This document shows positions 25,066 to 32,723 of a stretch of DNA of 55,768 nucleotides, piece by piece. Both the position numbers and the translations under genes were made by a program. The notes under the pieces are model-generated. The model made no database searches, had not been told where the DNA came from, and saw only the letters and a list, made by a program, of their open reading frames with translations. Position 1 is the first letter of the stretch, and each line of letters begins with the position of its first letter. Origin of the DNA: Lysinibacillus sp. FJAT-14745 (GTDB lineage Bacteria; Bacillota; Bacilli; Bacillales_A; Planococcaceae); assembly GCF_001275675.1 (NCBI RefSeq), contig NZ_LITM01000013.1, positions 48,522 through 104,289 on the forward strand, written 5' to 3'.

Positions 25066-25497
25066 TTATTTGTATAGCTTTTGCAATGCATCTGCCATTT
25101 TTGGACGAATTGTTACTTGTGGACGGGCGTTCTTTACGGCCTCTTCCGCTTCCTCTAGAGAATTGACCATGCCAAGTTCCATTAATACAGCAGTGGCTGC
25201 CACTCCTGCGCGACCTCCCCCGCTTCCGCAATGGAAATACACTTTCTGCCCATTCTCATAGGCAGAAACAATTTCTTTCGCAACCTTTTGAATAGATGGT
25301 GCAACTTCTATGTCCTCATCAGCAATCGGCATATGCTTGTACACATATGAAGCCTCTTCCTGCTCTTCATTAGATAAGCCATTTACTCGAACATCAATCA
25401 CGATATCAACCGTTTCTTGTTCAAAAGCTAAATCTGCATCTTTCGCACCGCCAAAGAATAATCGATCCTTTACTAATACATCGTAATTTTTCTCCAT
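25066..25497 (-). CDS. Dual-specificity / tyrosine phosphatase-like protein
   Basis: 143 residues from the ATG at 25497 (GGAG nine bases upstream); a GTG at 25506 is too close to that site. The catalytic P-loop reads HCGSGGGRAG, matching HCx5R with the nucleophilic cysteine and binding arginine. An aspartate in PIADEDIEV could be the general acid. The fold type (LFFGGAKDADL ... VDIVIDVRV) suggests the cyclin/DSP-like group that acts on proteins or small phosphates such as sugar phosphates. It lies 20 bases after the PfkB kinase in the same operon, which hints that both act on the same sugar metabolite. Confidence 0.82.
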   Translation of the reverse strand: MEKNYDVLVKDRLFFGGAKDADLAFEQETVDIVIDVRVNGLSNEEQEEASYVYKHMPIADEDIEVAPSIQKVAKEIVSAYENGQKVYFHCGSGGGRAGVAATAVLMELGMVNSLEEAEEAVKNARPQVTIRPKMADALQKLYK

Positions 25498-25517
25498 TGT
25501 ATGCACGCTCCAAACGA

Positions 25518-26465
25518 TTATTTCAGTAAATGCTTAATATCATCATAATATGGAAGAGCTGTTAATGCCCCTGCTTTAGTAGCCGCCATAGCACCTAGCT
25601 TATTGCCAAAGCTTACACAACGAACAAGTTCCTCCTCCGTTGTAGGTAAACCATTATAATGAACATCGCGTAATACACCAGCCATGAATGCATCTCCAGC
25701 ACCTGTAGTATCTACTGGCACAACCTTTTCTGTTGGTACATGGATAACTTCACCATTTAGTACCGCATATGTGCCATTTTCCCCTACTGTTACTAAAATA
25801 ATAGGCACTAAATAACTGTTTAATTGCTCAATTCCTTCTTCCAAGCTAGTTGTTTCTGTTAGGAAAAATAATTCTTCATCAGTAACCTTTAAAATATCTA
25901 CTTGCTCAAAAAATGACGTGATAGTTTCACGGCAAAACTGCTCACTGCTCCAGCGTAGAGGGCGAATATTCGCATCCATTGCGATAATTGCCCCTTTTTC
26001 CTTTGCCATCTCTACAGCAGCACGTGTTGTATCAAGGGCTGTAGGATGGAACATCGTACCTGAACATACAGTTAAAGCGGATGCATGTTTAAAAGCCGCT
26101 TCATTTAATTGTGTTGCTTCAACTTGTAAATCTGGCGTCTCATCGACATAATCCTTAAAAATTCGCTCACATGCTTCTGTTAAATGTACATAAACACCGC
26201 TAACACGTTTCGTAGGGTTAAATACTGCATAATCCAGGCTTACCCCTTCTTGTGCAAGGCCATCTCGAACAAACTGAGAACCTTCGTCGTCTCCTGTGAT
26301 CGTAATTAATGCAGATGGAGCACCGATACGGCTAATTCCCGCAGCAACATTTACCGTCGCTCCACCCATATATTTAGTAAATGATGTGTTTGTTACATCA
26401 TCTGCGATATAGTCAATAAAAGCATCTCCATAAACTAAAATATAATCCTTATCTTCCTTTGTCAT
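25518..26465 (-). CDS. PfkB-family carbohydrate kinase (fructokinase-like)
   Basis: 315 residues. The ribokinase/PfkB fold has the two signatures: an N-terminal GGATVNVAAGISRIG (34-48) and the C-terminal DTTGAGDAFMAGVL with the catalytic aspartate and anion hole. The sugar-binding region near the N-terminus (VYGDAFIDYIADD) is fructokinase-like. It presumably phosphorylates a ketose or similar sugar with ATP in the cytosol. No sugar transporter or regulator is linked; its partner is the phosphatase-like gene. Start ATG with AGGAGGACAA upstream on the minus strand. Confidence 0.9.
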   Translation of the reverse strand: MTKEDKDYILVYGDAFIDYIADDVTNTSFTKYMGGATVNVAAGISRIGAPSALITITGDDEGSQFVRDGLAQEGVSLDYAVFNPTKRVSGVYVHLTEACERIFKDYVDETPDLQVEATQLNEAAFKHASALTVCSGTMFHPTALDTTRAAVEMAKEKGAIIAMDANIRPLRWSSEQFCRETITSFFEQVDILKVTDEELFFLTETTSLEEGIEQLNSYLVPIILVTVGENGTYAVLNGEVIHVPTEKVVPVDTTGAGDAFMAGVLRDVHYNGLPTTEEELVRCVSFGNKLGAMAATKAGALTALPYYDDIKHLLK

Positions 26466-26576
26466 TGTTGTCCTCCTGAAACTCTAGTCCTTATAGATTA
26501 ACACGAAAATTGATGTGGTATAAAGTTTTAAACTTTCGGAAAAATAATATCAGAATATCACCATTTACCCAAAAAC

Positions 26577-26604
26577 TTGAGTCATCCTCTATCTTTGTTA
26601 TACT
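26577..26604 (+). promoter_or_regulatory. Probable sigma-A promoter of the acetyltransferase-EamA operon
   Basis: TTGAGT (26577-26582), 16-base spacer, TATACT (26599-26604); the expected start is about 22 bases before the ATG at 26633. Confidence 0.6.
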
Positions 26605-26632
26605 TGCCTATAGAAAGGTAGGGATTTTGACA

Positions 26633-27196
26633 ATGAGTATTACAATTCGACAAGCGCAACCACAGGATGCCCACGATGTTGTACCATTAATTATTGATGC
26701 AATTGGTGATATTGCCAACCGTTTAACAGGTGAACAAACAGCGAAAGCCGTTGAACAAGAACTTACTGTACTATTCAAGCGTGAGGACAATCGACATTCC
26801 TATTTAAATACTTTTGTTGCTGTAGAGAATGAACAAATATTAGGAATTCTCGTTTACTATAATGGTGTTGAAGCCATTCACATGGATGTAAATCTTGTAA
26901 AATGGCTTGAAGAAAAAAATGCGCCATCCATCATCATCGATAAAGAAGCTCATGAAGATGAATATTATATTGATACTATTTGTGTAGCACCAGAAGCTCG
27001 TGGTAAAGGAATAGGAACATTATTACTACGATTTGCCATAGAGGAAACACAAAAACGAGGTTTTACAAAATTATCATTAAATGTTGAAACACAAAAAGAG
27101 GACGCTCGTCGCCTTTATGAACGTATGGGCTTTGTCGTTACAGAGCCATGGTCCATAATTGATGAGCCATTTCATCATATGGTGAAGCAATTTTAG
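26633..27196 (+). CDS. GNAT-family N-acetyltransferase
   Basis: 187 residues from the ATG at 26633 (AAAGGTAGGG upstream and a promoter at the right distance); the frame extends upstream through the promoter, so longer starts are excluded. The N-terminus is SITIRQAQPQDAHDVVPLI. Acetyl-CoA-binding motif A reads DTICVAPEARGKGIGTLLLRFA (near residues 115-136), with the Q/R-x-x-G-x-G/A core. ARRLYERMGFVV forms the C-terminal motif. Likely acts on a small amine; target unknown. Co-transcribed with the EamA transporter. Confidence 0.88.
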   Translation: MSITIRQAQPQDAHDVVPLIIDAIGDIANRLTGEQTAKAVEQELTVLFKREDNRHSYLNTFVAVENEQILGILVYYNGVEAIHMDVNLVKWLEEKNAPSIIIDKEAHEDEYYIDTICVAPEARGKGIGTLLLRFAIEETQKRGFTKLSLNVETQKEDARRLYERMGFVVTEPWSIIDEPFHHMVKQF

Positions 27197-27214
27197 GAAG
27201 TGAAACAAAAAAAC

Positions 27215-28132
27215 ATGAAGAAAAATTTATTTTACCCTCTTTTAATTGTCATTGCCTCTAGTAGCTACGGAATACTATCGACAATTGTCAAAGTAGCTAT
27301 GCAGCATGGCTTTACAACAGGAGAGGCCGTATCGAGTCAATATATTATTGGCTTTATGCTTATTGCAACTATTTTTATAGTGACACAAAGGCAATTACCG
27401 AAGCTTTCTAAAAAGGGACTGCTTATTTTAGTGTGCGCCGGGATATTTACCGGCTCTACAGGGATTATATACGGAGAATCATTAAAGTATCTACCAGCTT
27501 CTCTTGCAGTAGTAATGCTCTTCCAATTTACTTGGATAGGCTTATTACTAGATTGCGCACTACATAAACGCTTACCAAGTCGGACTGAAGTGATATCCAT
27601 CATTGTATTATTTGCTGGTACTATTTTAGCTGCTGGTGTACTAAATGTAGATTTAAGCGGTATTCCTATTCAAGGCTGGCTACTAGGTTTTGCTGCTGCC
27701 TTTACTTTTGCTTGCTTTATACAATTTAACTCTCGTCATGTGGAAGGTATTACAACTACATCACGCGTGTTGATTGTATCCTTTGTGGCTCTTATAATGA
27801 TTAGTATTTTCCTAAACCCTGAAGTTCTTTGGAACGGCAAATTATTCGCCGGAGGGTTATGGAAATTCGGACTAGCACTAGGACTCTTCGGTATTATTTT
27901 GCCAATTTATTTATTCTCTATAGCTGTTCCGAAAGTAGGAGGCGCTCTTGCCTCTATTTTAAGTGCTATGGAGTTGCCCGTTGCCGTAACCGTTTCAGTT
28001 ATTGTTCTCCATGAGCCATTAACTTCTTTACAAATAGCGGGTATTATTTTGGTTATTGTCGGTATGATGCTACCGACAATACTTTCGCAACGACGACAAA
28101 AGGAAAAATCTTTAGAGCCTATCAGTAAGTAA
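27215..28132 (+). CDS. EamA-family (DMT superfamily) transporter
   Basis: 305 residues from the ATG at 27215; a GTG at 27200 in frame is too near the AGGAAG ribosome site but cannot be ruled out. Ten helices in two EamA repeats: the first includes YGESLKYLPASLAVVMLFQFTWIG and the second FSIAVPKVGGALASILSAMELPVAV. Likely a metabolite exporter of the inner membrane. Only 18 bases separate it from the GNAT gene, so a shared role (modify, then export) is possible but unproven. Confidence 0.88.
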   Translation: MKKNLFYPLLIVIASSSYGILSTIVKVAMQHGFTTGEAVSSQYIIGFMLIATIFIVTQRQLPKLSKKGLLILVCAGIFTGSTGIIYGESLKYLPASLAVVMLFQFTWIGLLLDCALHKRLPSRTEVISIIVLFAGTILAAGVLNVDLSGIPIQGWLLGFAAAFTFACFIQFNSRHVEGITTTSRVLIVSFVALIMISIFLNPEVLWNGKLFAGGLWKFGLALGLFGIILPIYLFSIAVPKVGGALASILSAMELPVAVTVSVIVLHEPLTSLQIAGIILVIVGMMLPTILSQRRQKEKSLEPISK

Positions 28133-28152
28133 ATACTTTAATCTAAATTAGA

Positions 28153-28190
28153 AAGGGAGATGTATCATATTTTTTTGATACATCTCCCTT
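28153..28190. terminator. Bidirectional terminator between EamA gene and surface-protein gene
   Basis: AAGGGAGATGTATCA / TGATACATCTCCCTT, perfect 15-base stem, T-rich loop, with short T-runs on both strands. A similar stem (GGAGATGTCTC) occurs at 51181-51219. Confidence 0.75.
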
Positions 28191-28206
28191 GTTTCTGTAT
28201 AAACTT

Positions 28207-31179
28207 TTATAAACCAAGCGCTCGGTACATAAACGCCGTAAATTGTGCGCGTGTTAAGTTTTCATTTGGTCTAAAATTGCCGTTTTCATCGCCTAGTACA
28301 ATGTTATGGTCTGCTAGAGTGGCAATATATCCACTCGCCCAGTGTGATGGATCGACATCCTTGAACGTACTATTGCCTTCTGGCGTTAAGCCAAATGCAA
28401 GCACCATCATTTTTGCCATTTGGGCACGTGTTATATAAGCGTTTGGTCGAAACGCCCCATCTGAACCATCCACGATACCCGCTCGTTGCAGTCGTGTGAT
28501 TTGTTCATAATATACATGACTTTTAGGTACATCCGAAAATGATGCAGCCTCTCGAATTGGTGTTGGTTGTAATGCACGGTCAATCATAAGTACCACATGT
28601 TGACGTTGAGCCAAATCATTTGGTCGGAAAGTGCCGTCAGGATAACCTTTAATAATGCAGCGACTAGCAACTTCTTTAATCATATCTTGTGCCCAGTTAT
28701 GATTAATATCCTTGAAAGTAATGTCACAGCGCTTACTATCCTTCATCCATCGAGCAAATAATGTTAAGTCTTCTGTGACGACATCTTTTGCAAAATCCCA
28801 TGCTTTAGTGAAGTCTTTATTTTTATACCAGCCGATAAATGTGTAGCCATCCTTCTTTGGATTAGAAGGGGCTTTCACTAAAGCTTTATACGCTACTGTT
28901 TGCGACGGGATTTTACTGCCTTCGTTTGAATCAAAAGTAACGATATAGCTACCTTCTGACACATTATCCTTTGTCCATTTCGCATACAACGTTATGTCCG
29001 CCGTTACTTTGTCTTTCGTAAAGTCCCATGCATTTTTAAGCTCTGAATCCTTATACCAGCCAGCAAATTGATAGCCTTCTTTCACTGGGATAGACGGGGC
29101 TTTCACGAGGTCGTTATAGCCAACCGTCTGTGACGGCACTTTACTTCCTCCATTAGAGTCAAAGATGACTTTATAGTTTGGCGAACCTCCGCCCGATCCT
29201 CCACCGGAACCTCCTCCAGATCCCCCACCCGACGTATGGTCTTTTGTCCATTTCGCATACAACGTAACATTTTTTGTCACTACGTCTTTTGCAAAATCCC
29301 ACGATACTGCCAATTCTTTGTCTTTATGCCAGCCGTCGAATGTATAGCCTTCCTTCTTTGGAGCGACTGGTGCTTTTACTAATTCACCAACCCCTACTGA
29401 TTGGGATGGAACTTCACTTCCGCCATTGGCATCAAAAGTAACGATATAGCATATTTTCGACCACTTGGCGTATAGCGTTATATCCTCTGTTACTACATCT
29501 TGATTGAAATTCCATGCTTCCGTAAGCCCTTTATCTTTATACCAACCCGCAAATGTGTATCCTGCTTTTACTGGATTAGATGGGACTTTTATAAATTCAC
29601 CATATTCTACAGATTGGGATGGAACTTCGCTTCCGCCATTGGCATCAAAAGTAACGATGTAGTTTTCTTTCGACCATTTAGCGTATAGAGTGATATCTTT
29701 TTTCACTACATCCTGATCGAAATTCCATGCTTCTATCAGTCCTTTTCCTTTATACCAGCCCTCAAATGTGTATCCCGCTTTTACTGAAGAGGATGGTACT
29801 TTCACTAATTCACCATATTCTACTGTTTGGGATGGAACTTCGTTTCCGCCATCAGTATCAAACATGACAGCAAAGGGACTCCACTTAGAATAAATAGTCA
29901 TTGGTTTGGATACAGTGTTACTCCAATTTATCGTATAATCTTCATCTTCAAACCATCCCAAAAAAGATTTTCCACTCTTAAATTGAAATTTAAAAGGAGT
30001 TGTAGCCCATTGGAATTCATGTGCCCCATGAAAGGTTATAAAATCTAATTGATTATAACTAAATGCTTCCGATTCTATTGTGGTCACACTTGCGGGGATT
30101 TCTACACTTGTCAACTGATTATAAGCAAATGCATAGTTTTCTATCGTTGTTACGCTTGCGGGGATCTCAATACTTGTTAATTGATTACTAAAAAATGCTC
30201 GCTCTCCTATCGTTGTTACGCCTGAGGATAGTTCTATACTTGTTAATTGATTATAAGCAAATGCACTGTTTCCTATCGTCGTTACGCTTGGGGGTAGTTC
30301 TATACTTGTTAATTGATTTTCAGAAAATGCACCGATTTCTATCGTTGTCACGCTTGTGGGGATTTTTATACTTGTTAATTGATTATAAGCAAATGCATAT
30401 GGTTCTATCTTTTTCACCCCTGAGGGGATTTCTATACTTGTTAATTGATTTTTATAAAATGCATTGCTTCTTATCGTTGTCACGCTTGATGGTATTTCTA
30501 CACTTGTTAATTGATTATAAGCAAATGCACTAATTCCTATCGTTGTCACGTTTGATGATATTTCTACACTTGTTAATTGATTATCAGAAAATGCACTCTC
30601 TCCTATCGTTGTCACGCTTGAGGGGATTTCTACACTTGTTAATTGATTATAAGCAAATGCACGATCTCCTATCGTTATTACGCTTGAGGGGATTTCTACA
30701 CTTGTTAATTGATTTTGAGCAAATGCACCCTCTCCTATCGTTGTCACGCTTGACGGTATTGATACACCTGTGAGTCGTTTATTAGCAAATGCTCTGTATC
30801 CTATTTCTATAACTGGTTTACCATTGAATTCACTAGGAATTACGATATCTGATTTATCGCCTTGATAACCTATAATGGCAACACCATTGACTACATCATT
30901 TGTTAAATATTCATCTTGATTATCTCCCTCATTATTTTTCTCAAAATTGGTACTATCCTCACTACTGTCCGCCTCATCATTATTCTGCGCAACAATATTC
31001 TCACTATCTGAAGTTGTGGTTTCGTCTTCGTTGTTTGATACTTCGCTCTTACTTTCATGTTCACTCGGCAATACAATATCATTTTCGTCATTACTTATCG
31101 CATACACAGATAGACTACTCAATGTCAATTGAGAGAACACTAAAAGCATGATAACTAGTAATATAAAGGCTTTTTTCAT
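28207..31179 (-). CDS. SLH-anchored surface protein with leucine-rich and InlB-type repeats
   Basis: 990 residues. Signal peptide 1-28 (cleavage near VYA). An acidic low-complexity spacer (about 33-95) is followed by about twelve BspA-type leucine-rich repeats of 22 residues (VTTIGxxAFxxNQLTSVEIPSS, about 115-385). One partial and five full InlB B-repeat/Flg_new modules come next (VTFDANGGSEVPSQ ... GWYKDK ... LYAKW, about 400-800), with a glycine/serine linker in the middle. Three SLH domains at the C-terminus (about 810-990) each contain a GTFRPN-like motif and bind pyruvylated secondary wall polymer. Likely a cell-surface adhesion or binding protein. The extreme DNA repetitiveness makes copy-number variation and misassembly likely. 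Confidence 0.92.
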   Translation of the reverse strand: MKKAFILLVIMLLVFSQLTLSSLSVYAISNDENDIVLPSEHESKSEVSNNEDETTTSDSENIVAQNNDEADSSEDSTNFEKNNEGDNQDEYLTNDVVNGVAIIGYQGDKSDIVIPSEFNGKPVIEIGYRAFANKRLTGVSIPSSVTTIGEGAFAQNQLTSVEIPSSVITIGDRAFAYNQLTSVEIPSSVTTIGESAFSDNQLTSVEISSNVTTIGISAFAYNQLTSVEIPSSVTTIRSNAFYKNQLTSIEIPSGVKKIEPYAFAYNQLTSIKIPTSVTTIEIGAFSENQLTSIELPPSVTTIGNSAFAYNQLTSIELSSGVTTIGERAFFSNQLTSIEIPASVTTIENYAFAYNQLTSVEIPASVTTIESEAFSYNQLDFITFHGAHEFQWATTPFKFQFKSGKSFLGWFEDEDYTINWSNTVSKPMTIYSKWSPFAVMFDTDGGNEVPSQTVEYGELVKVPSSSVKAGYTFEGWYKGKGLIEAWNFDQDVVKKDITLYAKWSKENYIVTFDANGGSEVPSQSVEYGEFIKVPSNPVKAGYTFAGWYKDKGLTEAWNFNQDVVTEDITLYAKWSKICYIVTFDANGGSEVPSQSVGVGELVKAPVAPKKEGYTFDGWHKDKELAVSWDFAKDVVTKNVTLYAKWTKDHTSGGGSGGGSGGGSGGGSPNYKVIFDSNGGSKVPSQTVGYNDLVKAPSIPVKEGYQFAGWYKDSELKNAWDFTKDKVTADITLYAKWTKDNVSEGSYIVTFDSNEGSKIPSQTVAYKALVKAPSNPKKDGYTFIGWYKNKDFTKAWDFAKDVVTEDLTLFARWMKDSKRCDITFKDINHNWAQDMIKEVASRCIIKGYPDGTFRPNDLAQRQHVVLMIDRALQPTPIREAASFSDVPKSHVYYEQITRLQRAGIVDGSDGAFRPNAYITRAQMAKMMVLAFGLTPEGNSTFKDVDPSHWASGYIATLADHNIVLGDENGNFRPNENLTRAQFTAFMYRALGL
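30036..30815 (-). repeat. 66-bp tandem repeat array encoding the leucine-rich repeats
   Basis: About twelve units of 66 bases within the surface-protein gene; on the plus strand each carries ACTTGTTAATTGATT and a CTATCGTTGTCACG block. Units are 75-95% alike by eye, and two adjacent classes alternate (TTATAAGCAAATGCA versus other versions). It is coding, with the reading frame kept through all units. Confidence 0.9.
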
Positions 31180-31599
31180 CTTAGTAATCTCCTTTCAACT
31201 TCAAAATAAAAATTACCCATTAAATGGATACCCTTTATTAAGCAGTTATAAACTTTATTAATATATTAAAATCAATATTTACTTGTTTTAGAGCATTTGT
31301 TGATAATCGGATTCACACAAATTCAACCAAGCTTGATAAAATAAAGATATTTCCTTTTTGGCACAAAAAAATATAACATTAATTTCAAAAAAATTCGCTT
31401 CTAATCTAACGTTAGATAGACAGATAAAAATCATTAATCCAAGAACGATTAAAAGGCTTAAACCACTGGATACAGGGCTTAAGCCTTAAAGCATTTTTTA
31501 GTCTTTCCATTTTCTACTTGGTAGGGCAGATCACAATTGAACTAAGCCGTTTGCCTAGAATCATGGATACCACCTCTTCTTAAAGATTTTTGTAAAAAA
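31180..31599. other. Upstream region of the surface-protein gene with a 14-bp palindrome
   Basis: No gene seen. ATCTAACGTTAGAT at 31404-31417 is a perfect 14-base palindrome and may be a regulator site. A hairpin AAGGCTTAA ... TTAAGCCTT at 31453-31487 is followed by ATTTTTTAG on the plus strand, but no plus-strand gene precedes it. The surface-protein ATG has AAAGGAGAT upstream on the minus strand. Confidence 0.4.
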
Positions 31600-31638
31600 A
31601 GTGAAGCCCTTTACACATAAAATATGCGAGGCTTCACT
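31600..31638 (-). terminator. Terminator of the small two-gene unit
   Basis: AGTGAAGCC / GGCTTCACT, perfect nine-base stem with a long loop. On the minus strand it is followed by TTTTTTT. It lies about 75 bases past the stop of the two-helix ORF. Confidence 0.7.
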
Positions 31639-31713
31639 CTAGCAATATTCTTCAGTAATTAAAGTTGGTATACTAACGACTCCTATTAAAGAAACACTTT
31701 TTCTCCTAATTTA

Positions 31714-31917
31714 TTATTTTTTATCATGTTGATCTTCTTGTATGTTACTTTTTATATTATCAATAATCGTTAACAAAATCGGTATGAAAATCAAAATAAT
31801 AATCCCAATAGCTTGTACGATTAAAACCCAAGTTTGTTGCGAAATTCTATCTAATAATAAAAACAAAATGACTATGATTAAATACAAAATAACACGTTTG
31901 TTTTTAATTACTTTAAT
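31714..31917 (-). CDS. Probable 67-residue two-helix membrane protein with a non-standard start
   Basis: An open frame of 68 codons including the stop, with no in-frame ATG, GTG or TTG before codon 11. The best start is ATT at 31917, five bases after a GGGTGG ribosome-like site. Sequence layout: basic N-terminus (IKVIKNKR), helix 1 (about 9-23), loop DRISQQTW, helix 2 (about 31-51), charged tail (DNIKSNIQEDQHDKK). The balanced topology and a terminator right after it argue for a real gene. It may be a gene with an AUU start or one that has lost its start codon. No family recognised. Confidence 0.4.
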   Translation of the reverse strand: MKVIKNKRVILYLIIVILFLLLDRISQQTWVLIVQAIGIIILIFIPILLTIIDNIKSNIQEDQHDKK

Positions 31918-32055
31918 AGTTACCCACCCTATCTCAATTAAAGTGAAATAAACAAAATAACTGCTTACGCCATGTTATTGCTCATTCCAAATGCTTTACA
32001 ACCTTCCTAAACAGCATTCTCTATTGTTTCAGTAAAGTGTTTGATTGTTAGATTA

Positions 32056-32286
32056 TTACCATTTCAATTTTGGATATAGTTCAGTAATTTTCATACCGTC
32101 TATCGTGGCCTTTTCAAAGAGTTCTTCATATCCATTAAATTCTTGGGCGTAATGGTCTCTGGTTCTTGACAGAAACGATTTATCACCATTATGACTAATC
32201 CAATACTCATCATTTTTATAATCGAAATTGAATTCTTCCCCTATTGCAATGAGGCTTTTAAACTCTTTGAATTCTTCTTTTGTCAT
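32056..32286 (-). CDS. Small hypothetical protein
   Basis: 76 residues with a near-perfect ribosome site (GAGGAGG) six bases before the ATG. Acidic and aromatic, with no membrane segment; probably cytosolic. The sequence (KEFKSLIAIGEEFNFDYKNDEYWISHNGDK) suggests a small alpha/beta domain of the sort seen among immunity-like proteins, but this is only an impression. The two-helix ORF follows 138 bases downstream and may share its transcript. Confidence 0.75.
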   Translation of the reverse strand: MTKEEFKEFKSLIAIGEEFNFDYKNDEYWISHNGDKSFLSRTRDHYAQEFNGYEELFEKATIDGMKITELYPKLKW

Positions 32287-32496
32287 TTTAGCCTCCTCTA
32301 ATATTCTCTATAGATTTTAATAGTCTTTAACTCTTTGGCCGTTTACCCAATCATGTATGTGGCACTTTGGGATGAGCCGATCGCATCATTAATCTAAACC
32401 TGGAGCCTACCAAAACCCCATAAACCCCTTTACTTAAATTAAAATTTTATAGATGTCCTTATTTTAAAGCGTACCATGCATTTCAAAATCACCAAA

Positions 32497-32530
32497 ATCA
32501 ACTTTTGTTCACTTTTGAACAAAAGTTGAT
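32497..32530. promoter_or_regulatory. Perfect 14-base inverted repeat upstream of the ABC/lyase operon
   Basis: ATCAACTTTTGTTC (32497-32510), six bases, GAACAAAAGTTGAT (32517-32530). No T-run on either side, so it is not an intrinsic terminator. It lies 194 bases before the lipoprotein ATG and 210 bases before the 76-residue gene on the other strand. Possibly an operator for a regulator of either side. Confidence 0.5.
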
Positions 32531-32652
32531 AATCTATTCCGAAAAGCTTTAATTCTCGCTACTTTAAAGAGTTTTCGACTTTAGTGAAAGGCCATTGCTA
32601 TCTAGTATTTACTTAGTTATGATGAATCTAATTATAATTTTTTAATTATTCT

Positions 32653-32690
32653 AACATTAATGTTGGACTTTAGGATTATACTGATAGTAT
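32653..32690 (+). promoter_or_regulatory. Probable promoter with palindromic operator of the ABC/lyase operon
   Basis: TTGGAC (32663-32668), 16 bases, TAGTAT (32685-32690). A perfect palindrome AACATTAATGTT (32653-32664) overlaps the -35 element and could be a repressor site. The lipoprotein gene starts 33 bases after the -10. Confidence 0.45.
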
Positions 32691-32723
32691 GTAAGTTTTT
32701 CACTATTAGGAAGGGGGAAGATT

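Noticed and set aside
30195..30773. Two open frames on the plus strand with repeated LLIDYKQMH-like units
   Set aside because: They are the antisense of the 66-bp repeats of the surface-protein gene; open only because the repeat period is a multiple of three. No ribosome sites.
30036..30815. Regular repeats that could suggest a CRISPR array
   Set aside because: Unit is 66 bases, fully coding for leucine-rich repeats on the minus strand, with no unique spacers and no cas genes.
31742..31951. 69-codon plus-strand frame MLLFILSIIVNKIG...
   Set aside because: Low-complexity, no ribosome site, and lies opposite a more convincing two-helix frame on the minus strand.
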